From positions 1 through 7,860 of the forward strand of contig JAAZDI010000186.1 in the NCBI GenBank assembly GCA_012512295.1: a stretch of DNA of 7,860 bases, given 5' to 3'. A program made the position numbers and the translations under genes. The notes beneath the pieces were generated by a model that saw nothing but the letters and a program-made list of their open reading frames with translations, made no database searches and was not told where the DNA came from. Position 1 is the stretch's first letter; every line of letters begins with the position of its first letter. The stretch comes from Syntrophomonadaceae bacterium (GTDB taxonomy: Bacteria > Bacillota > Ch66 > Ch109). Shown here piece by piece: positions 1 through 5,272 of this stretch.

Positions 1-75
1 AGGCAACTGGCATCCCAGATAGATGATCATCACCTCGTTAGAGGGACAGAACTCCGCTTACAGGTTTACTCATCG
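1..75 (+). ncRNA. rnpB: RNase P RNA (rnpB), 3' end only
   Basis: This is the catalytic RNA of RNase P, which matures the 5' ends of tRNAs; only its 3' end lies in the window. The strings TAGATGATCATC (about 20-32) and ACAGAACTCCGCTTACAG (46-63) line up in order and spacing with the conserved bacterial 3' domain (E. coli: TAGATGAATGACTG, then ACAGAACCCGGCTTA). The stretch GGTTTACTC (63-71) sits where the 3' strand of helix P1 is expected, and a terminator follows directly. One oddity is CTCCGC where I expect C(C/T)CGGC; this should be balanced by a partner change in the missing 5' part if the RNA is functional. The 3' end is approximate. The identification rests on recognised motifs, not on a covariance-model search. 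Confidence 0.85.
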
Positions 76-84
76 TAGATAGCC

Positions 85-122
85 AAAAAAGCCGTAGCAG
101 ATTAAATTGTTACGGCTTTTTT
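85..122 (+). terminator. Bidirectional rho-independent terminator
   Basis: AAAAAAGCCGTA (85-96) and TACGGCTTTTTT (111-122) form a perfect 12-bp inverted repeat around a 14-nt loop, with the T-run in the 3' arm. It ends the RNase P RNA on the + strand. Because the A-run is symmetric, it also works for the leftward transporter transcript, which would then carry a 3' UTR of about 175 nt. Confidence 0.85.
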
Positions 123-152
123 GATTATTGTTTCGGTTCTCGCTGGTTCGGC

Positions 153-196
153 ATCGGGCAACCCGCGTTCGCCAGGACGGTTCTGCCCTGCCCGAT
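153..196. repeat. Inverted repeat in the spacer between terminator and transporter gene
   Basis: ATCGGGCA (153-160) is matched by TGCCCGAT (189-196). An alternative partner for the GGGCA part is TGCCC at 184-188, so two nested folds are possible. There is no T-run, so it is not an obvious terminator. The rest of 123-295 holds only a short TGCCTAAAGGCA near-palindrome (238-249). It would lie in the 3' UTR of the leftward transporter mRNA. Confidence 0.35.
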
Positions 197-295
197 TTGG
201 GTCGGTATAGCCCTAGGTTTAATCTTTAATATCCCCATGCCTAAAGGCAGGAGCTTACGACACGTTTCGGTAACGGCCAAATGCCTCGATGATTC

Positions 296-1630
296 TTAGT
301 TTAGCGCGACTGTCTTAACCTGAAAGGTCTTTTTTTCTTCCCGAACTAAAACCCAACTGCAAACTGCTCCCACCAAACCAAAGACCACCAAGTACAGAAT
401 CCCGGCCAAATAGCTGCCGGTGAGCTGAATTAAACCGCCAATAATTAGAGGGGTTAGCGCTGCAATGAAGTTGCCAACTCCAGAAATCATCCCCACCCCT
501 AAACCAACTAAATTAATCGGCAAGAGGGTCTGGACCATTGCCCAATATACCCCCATAAAAAGAGAGAGCACTCCGGTCGCCAAGGATACTAAGATAATAC
601 AGGGATAGATCTGTGAGGTAACCGCCGCCCAGTACAACAGGCTGGCAGAGCCAGCTAAAGCGCCAACCGCGAAGGGGGCGCGCCGGCCAATTCGATCCGA
701 AACAACGCCAGCAAAAAGCAACCCAATGATCCCTAAAATGTAGGGAAGAGATGACACAAAACCCATGGTTGTAAAAGAAATGCCTCTAGCCATGGTAAAA
801 TACTGCGGCAACCAGGTCAGCAGCCCAAACCAGATTGAAAGAAAAGAGGCATAAGCAATAATATACATGCCTAGCCAAGGAATTTCCAAGACTTTTCCCA
901 CTCGAACTCTAAATGGTATTCTAGCGGCATGACCGCTGGGCAAACTCCCGCCCACATTTTTTTGCAGATAATCCTTTTCGGCTGCGCCAATAAACGGACT
1001 TTTTTCTGGCAAGTCACTGGTTAGAAACCAGACTCCGGGCAAAGCCACTAGCAGGCCTAATAAGGCGACTGTATAAAAGCAAGCTTCCCATCCCCAATTA
1101 TTGGCAATGAAAACAAACAACGGCATCGCCAAGATCGGCCCTAGATTACTGCCAATACTATTGATGGCATTCGCTCTTCCTCTTTCCCAGGGCGGAAACC
1201 ACCGCCGGACAAACACACCTTGGGCTGGATAATGGATCCCATTCCCTATTCCTAACAGGATCCGCGCAAAAAGCATGATCCCAAAAGCTGAAGCGAACCC
1301 GGCCACGACCATGGCTATCCCGCTGATAAACACGCCGAGGGCCATAATCCGCCGGGGACCAAACCGATCCCCTAGCGGACCGGTGATAAAATTAGTCAGC
1401 GCATAAAGTAATAAAAAAAAAGTCATCAGCAATCCCTGTTTGGCTGTTTCCCCGGTTAACCCCAGGTCGGCGAGAAACTGAGGATCCGCCAACAGGATAC
1501 TAATGTTTACCCGTTGTAAATAATGAATGGTTATGGTAATTAACAGGACCGCAGAGAGAAGGTAGCGAACACGACCGGGGCCAGTTACCGGGAGATTGGA
1601 AGCATTGTGGGGGATTTCTTTCATTGCCAT
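296..1630 (-). CDS. MFS transporter, anion:cation symporter (ExuT-like) family
   Basis: A 444-residue cytoplasmic-membrane permease with the hydrophobic pattern of 12 TM helices. The TM1 segment carries YLQRVNIS (37-44). The loop 2-3 MFS motif A is GPLGDRFGPRR (84-94), with a second copy, GVVSDRIGRR, near 308-317 in the C-terminal half. The stretch GIHYPAQGVFVRRWFPPWER (131-150) and the central-loop AAEKDYL (216-222) are typical of the ACS family, which imports organic anions such as hexuronates, galactonate or related sugar acids. The substrate cannot be read from sequence. Start: GAGG lies 7 nt before the ATG at 1630, and a second ATG two codons in would be 13 nt away, so the first is preferred. 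No catabolic enzyme genes lie next to it here, so substrate inference from context is not possible. It is divergent from the zinc-ribbon gene and ends toward rnpB. Confidence 0.9.
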   Translation of the reverse strand: MAMKEIPHNASNLPVTGPGRVRYLLSAVLLITITIHYLQRVNISILLADPQFLADLGLTGETAKQGLLMTFFLLLYALTNFITGPLGDRFGPRRIMALGVFISGIAMVVAGFASAFGIMLFARILLGIGNGIHYPAQGVFVRRWFPPWERGRANAINSIGSNLGPILAMPLFVFIANNWGWEACFYTVALLGLLVALPGVWFLTSDLPEKSPFIGAAEKDYLQKNVGGSLPSGHAARIPFRVRVGKVLEIPWLGMYIIAYASFLSIWFGLLTWLPQYFTMARGISFTTMGFVSSLPYILGIIGLLFAGVVSDRIGRRAPFAVGALAGSASLLYWAAVTSQIYPCIILVSLATGVLSLFMGVYWAMVQTLLPINLVGLGVGMISGVGNFIAALTPLIIGGLIQLTGSYLAGILYLVVFGLVGAVCSWVLVREEKKTFQVKTVALN

Positions 1631-1675
1631 CTACCATCCTCAAAAGGTTCGTAAAATTTCGTTGATCACTGGAAA

Positions 1676-1703
1676 ATCTTTAATTATTGTCGTTCCCTGT
1701 CAA
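1676..1703 (-). promoter_or_regulatory. Candidate promoter for the MFS transporter
   Basis: Read on the minus strand there is a perfect TTGACA (complement of 1698-1703), a 16-nt spacer and AAAGAT (complement of 1676-1681). The -10 matches consensus at only three of six bases. The site is about 45-70 nt upstream of the ATG. It is the only perfect -35 hexamer in this gap that I noticed. Confidence 0.3.
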
Positions 1704-1750
1704 GTCTGCCGTATAACACAAACATCGCTTTTTTTCTTAAATAGTTTAAT

Positions 1751-1764
1751 ATAGTATACACTAT
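1751..1764. promoter_or_regulatory. Partial palindrome around GTATAC, possible operator
   Basis: ATAGTATACACTAT pairs with its own reverse complement at 12 of 14 positions and contains GTATAC (1754-1759). GTATAC cores are known in operators of FadR/FCD-type GntR regulators, which often control sugar-acid transporters. It lies about 50 nt upstream of the candidate leftward -35. No such regulator is in the window, so the assignment is inference. Confidence 0.25.
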
Positions 1765-1836
1765 TCTTAGCCTTTTCCGAGAAGATTTTTCCCGAACAAG
1801 CATAGGCTACTGTCGAAAAATCAAGGTTTTTTGGGT

Positions 1837-1865
1837 TTTACAATTTTAGATTAAGGTGATAATAT
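1837..1865 (+). promoter_or_regulatory. Candidate promoter for the zinc-ribbon gene
   Basis: TTTACA (1837-1842), a 17-nt spacer and TAATAT (1860-1865). The -35 matches TTGACA at five of six positions and the -10 matches TATAAT at four of six. It would start transcription around 1872, giving a leader of about 100 nt that includes the whole hairpin at 1902-1965. Confidence 0.35.
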
Positions 1866-1901
1866 TAATATTGGCCTTCCAAATCATCTAGTTCACTCTT
1901 A

Positions 1902-1965
1902 CCCCTTTTTAGGTAAAGCTGAACGTGGTGGTTTATATTCAGGAGGAGCTTTATTTAGAAAGGGG
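1902..1965 (+). promoter_or_regulatory. Leader hairpin that sequesters the Shine-Dalgarno of the zinc-ribbon gene
   Basis: Bases 1902-1920 (CCCCTTTTTAGGTAAAGCT) pair with 1947-1965 (AGCTTTATTTAGAAAGGGG) without a gap: 19 consecutive pairs, three of them G-U. The 3' arm contains AAAGGGG (1959-1965), the ribbon gene's ribosome binding site, 8 nt before its GTG start; the CCCCTTTT arm is its anti-SD. The 26-nt loop ends in a perfect AGGAGG (1941-1946) that serves no visible ORF: the first plausible start after it is ATT at 1953, followed at once by TAG. There is no T-run after the hairpin, so it is not a terminator. The layout suggests translational control, for example a thermosensor, protein- or sRNA-opened switch, or ribosome standby at the exposed AGGAGG. 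The pairing is seen directly; the function is inferred. Confidence 0.65.
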
Positions 1966-1973
1966 ATCATCCG

Positions 1974-2264
1974 GTGGAATTCGAAGACAAGGTTTTACAA
2001 TGCAGAGACTGTGGCAATGATTTTGTATTTACCGTAGGCGAGCAGGAGTTTTATGCGGAAAAGGGGTTTCAAAATCTACCAGCCCGTTGCCCTGAGTGCC
2101 GACGAATTCGCAGAGGTCAAGCCAATCGGTCGTTTAATTCCGAGAGAGAAATGTTCGATGTAATTTGCAGCAATTGTGGTTGTGAAACTCAAGTGCCCTT
2201 TAAACCGCGAGGCGACCGTCCAGTTTATTGCTGGAACTGCTTTAGAAGTGCTTCCAGTTATTAA
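1974..2264 (+). CDS. Small double CxxC zinc-ribbon protein
   Basis: A 96-residue soluble protein with two CxxC...CxxC knuckle sets. The first is CRDC (10-13) with CPEC (39-42), embedding the hallmark GEQEFYAEKGF (22-32) and basic RRIRRG (43-48). The second is CSNC (65-68) with CWNC (86-89), embedding VPFKPRGDRPVYC (74-86). This matches the Bacillota 'probable zinc-ribbon' (zf-trcl-like) domain followed by the CxxC-x(17)-CxxC-type module. Such proteins are widespread, are assumed to bind Zn(II) and perhaps nucleic acid, and have no established function that I know of. The start is GTG at 1974 with AAAGGGG 8 nt upstream; that site is locked in a hairpin. It stands as a single gene, divergent from the transporter, with a palindromic terminator about 145 nt after its stop. 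Confidence 0.88.
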   Translation: MEFEDKVLQCRDCGNDFVFTVGEQEFYAEKGFQNLPARCPECRRIRRGQANRSFNSEREMFDVICSNCGCETQVPFKPRGDRPVYCWNCFRSASSY

Positions 2265-2408
2265 TCCAAGCAGAATCCGGCATAAGGCAAGGTTTATTCC
2301 CTAGGTTAATCAAACTAAGTATTTTAACCGAACCTGATCGGTTATACCGGGCAGGTTTATTGAAATAACTTTTGCTGCCAAAGGGTACAGGTTTCTTGTG
2401 TTTAGCTG

Positions 2409-2444
2409 GAAAAGCTGTTAACGATTAATCGTTAACAGCTTTTC
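2409..2444 (+). terminator. Perfect 36-bp palindromic terminator
   Basis: GAAAAGCTGTTAACGATT (2409-2426) is followed immediately by its exact reverse complement (2427-2444), ending in TTTTC and then TTATAG. The stem is long, with AAAA/TTTT flanks on both sides, so it could stop transcription in either direction. It is the likely end of the zinc-ribbon transcript. Confidence 0.75.
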
Positions 2445-2457
2445 TTATAGTATGACC

Positions 2458-2510
2458 GAGGTGAACCTCCTCTCCCTACGCTAACGCGTTGAGGAAGGGG
2501 CTTCTCGCCG
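2458..2510 (+). mobile_element. Possible right-end remnant of an IS200/IS605-type element
   Basis: A short hairpin GAGG-TGAA-CCTC (2458-2469) runs into a longer imperfect hairpin: 2469-2481 against 2486-2500, with loop TAAC, apical stem ACGC/GCGT, and a TG bulge. It ends in GGGGCTTCTCGC (2497-2508). This pair of stems and the CTACGCTAACGCGTTGAGG core resemble structured 3' ends I associate with IS200/IS605 elements and their TnpB-linked RNAs. No tnpA or tnpB and no left end is visible, so at most this is a remnant or a non-autonomous copy. The fold is seen directly; the family assignment is from memory and uncertain. Confidence 0.3.
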
Positions 2511-2649
2511 ATTTTTGTTAAAACCCAAGCATCCCTAAGAGAAATGCCTCACAAAGCAGGAATCCAACCCGTTTATAAAGAAATAAATCTGATTAATGAT
2601 TAACTGAAAAACTACTTTCTGAACACTTTTTCCTGGAGGTGGATGTTAA

Positions 2650-2769
2650 TTGCTGAAGGAACGGTACGATCGAGCATCCCAATTTATTGCCTTCACGTTT
2701 GGGGCCCTAATTCTGGTGATCGTGTTATTGTCTATCGGCTACCCGCTGTTTAATTTCATCCTCAAGTAG
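2650..2769 (+). CDS. 39-residue single-TM small protein
   Basis: A TTG-started ORF of 39 residues: MLKERYDRASQFIAF (1-15), then a strongly hydrophobic segment from about 12 to 31 (FIAFTFGALILVIVLLSIGY), and PLFNFILK at the end. Charged residues K3, E4, R5, D7 and R8 precede the helix, so the N-terminus is probably cytoplasmic. GGAGG (2635-2639) lies 10 nt before TTG. An ATG at 2643 in another frame is only 3 nt from the same GGAGG and gives a non-hydrophobic 36-residue peptide, so it is not preferred. I do not recognise the family. The strong SD and clean membrane-segment composition argue that it is real. It may be one of the small membrane proteins that modify a larger membrane complex, but nothing in the window names a partner. 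Confidence 0.55.
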   Translation: MLKERYDRASQFIAFTFGALILVIVLLSIGYPLFNFILK

Positions 2770-3044
2770 CACTAGCCGGCAAAAGGCCGCTATTTCGTTT
2801 CATTAATCGGTCTTAACGGCAAAGTTCCCCGCAAAGGGGCTCCAGAGGACCGGACTAGGTCCCCTGCCCCATCTTGGCCCCTAATCTGCGAATCTCATAA
2901 CCAACACAGCCTGACCTCGGTTCGCCTCTCGAACAGAGGACCAACCAATCGCTCCCCACTTTACGGATTATTTTTTGGACCGAGTTAAACACAACCATTA
3001 TTATGTCGGCGTCGTGTTTTACGAAGGTAAAACACAAACTACCT
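2770..3044. other. 275-nt convergent spacer with small hairpins
   Basis: This lies between the stop of the 39-residue protein and the stop of the leftward DUF1648 gene. Weak foldable elements are TAGC/GCTA (2773-2792) followed by TATTTCGTTT, a possible imperfect terminator for the small gene; CCCC/GGGG (2827-2839); GGACC/GGTCC (2847-2862); CCTCT/AGAGG (2925-2939); and a 9-bp GTGTTTTAC/GTAAAACAC hairpin with a 4-nt loop (3014-3035). The last lies just after the DUF1648 stop but has no T-run. A TTG-initiated 60-codon frame on the minus strand (2855-3037) is discussed under rejected items. No strong terminator is evident. Confidence 0.45.
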
Positions 3045-3593
3045 CTAAGTGTTCTTCTTCGAGGTAGGCGGGCTAGATAAAGCTAGAGTTTTGATGGTCA
3101 TCCCCAGGCTGACGATGATTAAGGCTCCAAAAAATACCCACATCACCCAGCCCAAGCCATCCTGCCGGCCTAGGCCGACATTGATGCTGCCGTAAGTCAG
3201 ATATGCCAGGCAACCAGTTGTTAAGGTGTTAATCAACCAAAGCCCCCGCGCCGTAAAGGTTCGAATGGCTTCAAGACGTTCCGGACCCAGAGCATCTTTC
3301 TCTTTCTCCATTAAATTGACCACTCGTCTCGAGTCATCTGGCCGAATAATTAAAAAGAGGTTAATAAAGACCATCATTAGATAAATAAATAAGTTGACCA
3401 GCGGAATTAAATAAACACTGACAAAGCTTTTACTGCTCCAGCCATCCGGCTGACCGCTGGCCCCAAAATGGGTGGGGATGGTTAAAGGTAAATCATCATA
3501 CCAGGCGTTGGTATAGAGTAGAGCAAAAACAACCAACAGCAGGGGAAAAATCTCTAACCAAGGCGGATAAAATCTACTTATTTTGTCCCACAT
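3045..3593 (-). CDS. DUF1648 (SdpI N-terminal-like) membrane protein
   Basis: A 182-residue integral membrane protein with about four hydrophobic helices near 12-29, 57-83, 113-134 and 147-170. The loop after TM1, YDDLPLTIPTHFGASGQPDG (32-51) plus WSSK, is the hallmark of DUF1648, the N-terminal domain of SdpI. SdpI is the B. subtilis immunity protein and signal receptor for the SdpC toxin. This protein has the DUF1648 signature but I do not see the full SdpI domain arrangement, so it should not be called SdpI or assigned an immunity role on this evidence. The start is ATG at 3593, with AGG 8 nt upstream (a GAGG further up is about 12 nt away). It is divergent from the MATE exporter, with 253 nt between the start codons. 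A weak leftward promoter, TTGAGG (complement of 3645-3650), 16-nt spacer and TAAGAT (complement of 3623-3628), is possible. Confidence 0.85.
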   Translation of the reverse strand: MWDKISRFYPPWLEIFPLLLVVFALLYTNAWYDDLPLTIPTHFGASGQPDGWSSKSFVSVYLIPLVNLFIYLMMVFINLFLIIRPDDSRRVVNLMEKEKDALGPERLEAIRTFTARGLWLINTLTTGCLAYLTYGSINVGLGRQDGLGWVMWVFFGALIIVSLGMTIKTLALSSPPTSKKNT

Positions 3594-3726
3594 TAATATC
3601 GCCTACCTCTTTTTAGTTCAGAATCTTATTGGCTAATACTATGACCTCAAAAGATTATTTCATATAGGCGCAAGTCGTTGATACTATATATTTTAACACA
3701 TGTTCTAGAAACAGAAGTAATAATAA

Positions 3727-3766
3727 GATACTGCCTTGATACTGCTTAACGGAATAAGATCTGCCT
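3727..3766 (+). promoter_or_regulatory. Triple GAT(A)CTGC(C/T)T direct repeats, possible operator
   Basis: GATACTGCCTT starts at 3727, GATACTGCTTA at 3738 and GATCTGCCT at 3758. The spacings are 11 and 20 nt, about one and two helical turns. The outer copies share a longer context, AATAAGAT(A)CTGCCT (3722-3736 and 3753-3766). A further TTGATACT is at 3678-3685. They lie just upstream of the candidate MATE promoter, on the expected side for an activator or repressor. The regulator is unknown. Confidence 0.35.
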
Positions 3767-3782
3767 CGAATTTATTGGAGCA

Positions 3783-3811
3783 TATACAGATCACTGGGCA
3801 ACGGGTATAAT
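3783..3811 (+). promoter_or_regulatory. Candidate sigma-A type promoter of the MATE gene
   Basis: TATACA (3783-3788), a 17-nt spacer and a perfect TATAAT (3806-3811). The -10 box overlaps the TTG at 3811 that opens the longest reading frame. Transcription would start near 3818, downstream of that TTG, and leave a leader of about 29 nt before the ATG at 3847. Confidence 0.5.
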
Positions 3812-3846
3812 TGAGCGAAGAACTAAGTCAGAGAAAGGCTAAACCG

Positions 3847-5202
3847 ATGGTAAAACACTGGGACCTAACTGAAGGCAATTTACTAAAGAATATAATCTAT
3901 TTTTCCCTGCCCCTTTTGCTTGGCAGTTTGCTGCAGAATCTAAACAATGTTATCAACAGTATCTGGTTAGGCCGCTTTGTGGGCCCAGAAGCGCTGGCCG
4001 CTGTTTCAGGTAGTATTTTTATCATTTTTATTATCATCTCAATCGTTATTGGCTTTTCCATGGCCATTAGTATCCTGGTCTCGCAGTATGTGGGGGCTCG
4101 TCGCTTTGATGACCTGAAAAAGTTAATGGATAATTCAAATACCTTGGTGACAGTAAGTGCGGTAGTTTTAACGATTCTGGGCATTCTCGTCAGCGGGCCG
4201 CTATTGAGGCTGGTCCAAACCCCGGCTGAGGTTTTTCCCCTGGCCAAAAACTACTTGAATATCTTTTTTCTAGGCTTCTACTTTATTTTAAGCTATAACT
4301 TGGTCGTGGGATTACTGCGGGGATTCGGCGACACCAAAACCCCCTTATATTTTTTAGTCTATTCTTTGTTCCTAAATGCCCTGCTCACCCCTCTTTTTAT
4401 CATTGTGTTTAAATGGGGAGTCAGCGGGGCGGCTGTCTCAACATTGTGTTCTCAGGCCTTGTTATTCTTCCTGGGAGCCAGATACCTGAAAAAACAAAAT
4501 AACTCGCTCTCAGTCTTTTCTTTTACCTATGATCGTCAGCTTACCAGAACCGTTATTAGGCTGGGTCTCCCCTTTGGTATTCAACAATTTGCCGTCTCAG
4601 TCGGTATGCTGGTGGTTAGCTCCGTGGTCAACAGCTTGGGTACAACCGTGATGGCGGCTTTCGCGGCCGGTACCAGAATAGACGCCCTGATCATGACTCC
4701 GTTTCAGGCGATTTCCATGGCCACCAGTACCGTTACCGGCCAGCATATCGGGGCGCAAAAAGGTGACCGAATCAAGCACATCATTCGGGCTTCCAGTCTG
4801 ATTGTCGGCGTCCTGGCCCTCAGTGTTTCGATTCTGTTTTATGTTTTTGCCCGTTACCTGATCGCCATGTTTGTCAGTGAACCGGAGGTTATCGCGGAAG
4901 GGGTTCGGTATTTACGCATAATCAGCCTATCCTACTTTCCTTTAGGCTGGACCTTTGCCTTAAGTGGTATCTTACGAGGAGCCGGGACGGTTATGCCCCC
5001 AACGATCATCTCCATTATCACCCTCTGGATTATCCGGGTTCCGGGGGCTCATTATCTGGCAAATGGGCTCGGAATGGGAGCAGCCGGCATCTGGTGGGCA
5101 ATTGTCGCCAGCGCTACCTTGAGCATTATCCTGACCTGGGGATACCTCTTACTCGTTCCAATAGAAAAAATGAAGCCAGTTGTCCAGTCGGACAAAGTAT
5201 AA
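3847..5202 (+). CDS. MATE family multidrug/metabolite exporter
   Basis: A 451-residue cation-coupled exporter of the MATE family (MOP superfamily), with the usual length and two homologous six-TM lobes (about 15-215 and 235-440). The N-terminus WDLTEGNLLKNIIYFSLPLL (6-25) is typical of bacterial MATE proteins. The internal repeat shows as LRGFGDTKTP (157-166) in the first lobe and LRGAGTVMPP (376-385) in the second. Substrates of such pumps (drugs, dyes, or unknown metabolites) cannot be predicted. Start: ATG at 3847 has AAAGG 8 nt upstream. The alternative TTG at 3811 adds 12 residues, has no good SD, directly follows an in-frame TAA, and lies inside a TATAAT box. It is followed 70 nt later, in the same direction, by the transglutaminase-like gene. 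That gap has no T-run terminator, so read-through is plausible. Confidence 0.9.
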   Translation: MVKHWDLTEGNLLKNIIYFSLPLLLGSLLQNLNNVINSIWLGRFVGPEALAAVSGSIFIIFIIISIVIGFSMAISILVSQYVGARRFDDLKKLMDNSNTLVTVSAVVLTILGILVSGPLLRLVQTPAEVFPLAKNYLNIFFLGFYFILSYNLVVGLLRGFGDTKTPLYFLVYSLFLNALLTPLFIIVFKWGVSGAAVSTLCSQALLFFLGARYLKKQNNSLSVFSFTYDRQLTRTVIRLGLPFGIQQFAVSVGMLVVSSVVNSLGTTVMAAFAAGTRIDALIMTPFQAISMATSTVTGQHIGAQKGDRIKHIIRASSLIVGVLALSVSILFYVFARYLIAMFVSEPEVIAEGVRYLRIISLSYFPLGWTFALSGILRGAGTVMPPTIISIITLWIIRVPGAHYLANGLGMGAAGIWWAIVASATLSIILTWGYLLLVPIEKMKPVVQSDKV

Positions 5203-5272
5203 TAAAGTATTCTAAGTTTTAAGTTCGCGTAATAAATTCTAAGAAAGGATGATTTTATGGAGGCGTGAGCTA

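Larger units (their letters stand above)
1631..1973. other. 343-nt divergent regulatory gap
   Basis: This gap separates the leftward transporter from the rightward zinc-ribbon gene. It holds a weak leftward promoter (1676-1703), a GTATAC-centred partial palindrome (1751-1764), a TGTCGAA Spo0A-box-like site (1811-1817), a candidate rightward promoter (1837-1865) and a large leader hairpin (1902-1965). I see no further gene in it. Confidence 0.6.
2265..2649. other. 385-nt structured gap between zinc-ribbon and small membrane protein
   Basis: The first part could form two hairpins: TAACCGA/TCGGTTA (2325-2331 with 2338-2344) and GGCAG/CTGCC (2350-2354 with 2375-2379). The motif GCA(A)GGTTTATT occurs at 2288 and 2351, with a looser copy at 2387. 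A perfect palindromic terminator follows at 2409-2444, then an IS605-end-like structure (2458-2510). The remainder (2511-2630) is AT-rich and should hold the promoter of the small gene at 2650, but no convincing -35/-10 pair is visible. Confidence 0.5.

Noticed and set aside
237..299. A 20-codon ATG frame on the + strand (MPKGRSLRHV...).
   Set aside because: No SD upstream, very short, ends inside the transporter's 3' end; likely chance.
211..2311. Near-identical CCCTAGGTT(T)AATC at 211-224 and 2299-2311.
   Set aside because: A match of this length is expected by chance about once or twice in a window of this size, and the flanks do not match.
2643..2753. ATG-started 36-residue frame overlapping the small TM protein.
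   Set aside because: Only 3 nt from the GGAGG and not hydrophobic or otherwise protein-like; the TTG frame at 2650 is better on both counts.
2921..2940. T-arm-like CCTCT-GTTCG-AGAGG on the minus strand, suggesting a tRNA.
   Set aside because: The loop is 5 nt rather than 7, the G53-C61 pair is missing, and no acceptor or anticodon arm can be built around it.
2855..3037. A 60-codon TTG-started frame on the minus strand just after the DUF1648 stop, with AGAGGT at the stop codon.
   Set aside because: The SD is only about 3 nt from TTG, the start lies in a 9-bp hairpin, the composition is not clearly protein-like, and I recognise no family. It could be a decayed fragment; conservation would be needed to list it.
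3897..4247. Long antisense frames inside the MATE gene, and similar ones inside 5627-5974, 5981-6181 and 7384-7641.
   Set aside because: They lie opposite or out of frame within well-supported genes, lack their own SD and domain content, and are shadows of the real coding frames.
5249..5272. Upstream in-frame ATG for the transglutaminase-like gene.
   Set aside because: AAGAAAGG abuts this ATG with no spacing, while the ATG at 5273 has GGAGG at 9 nt.
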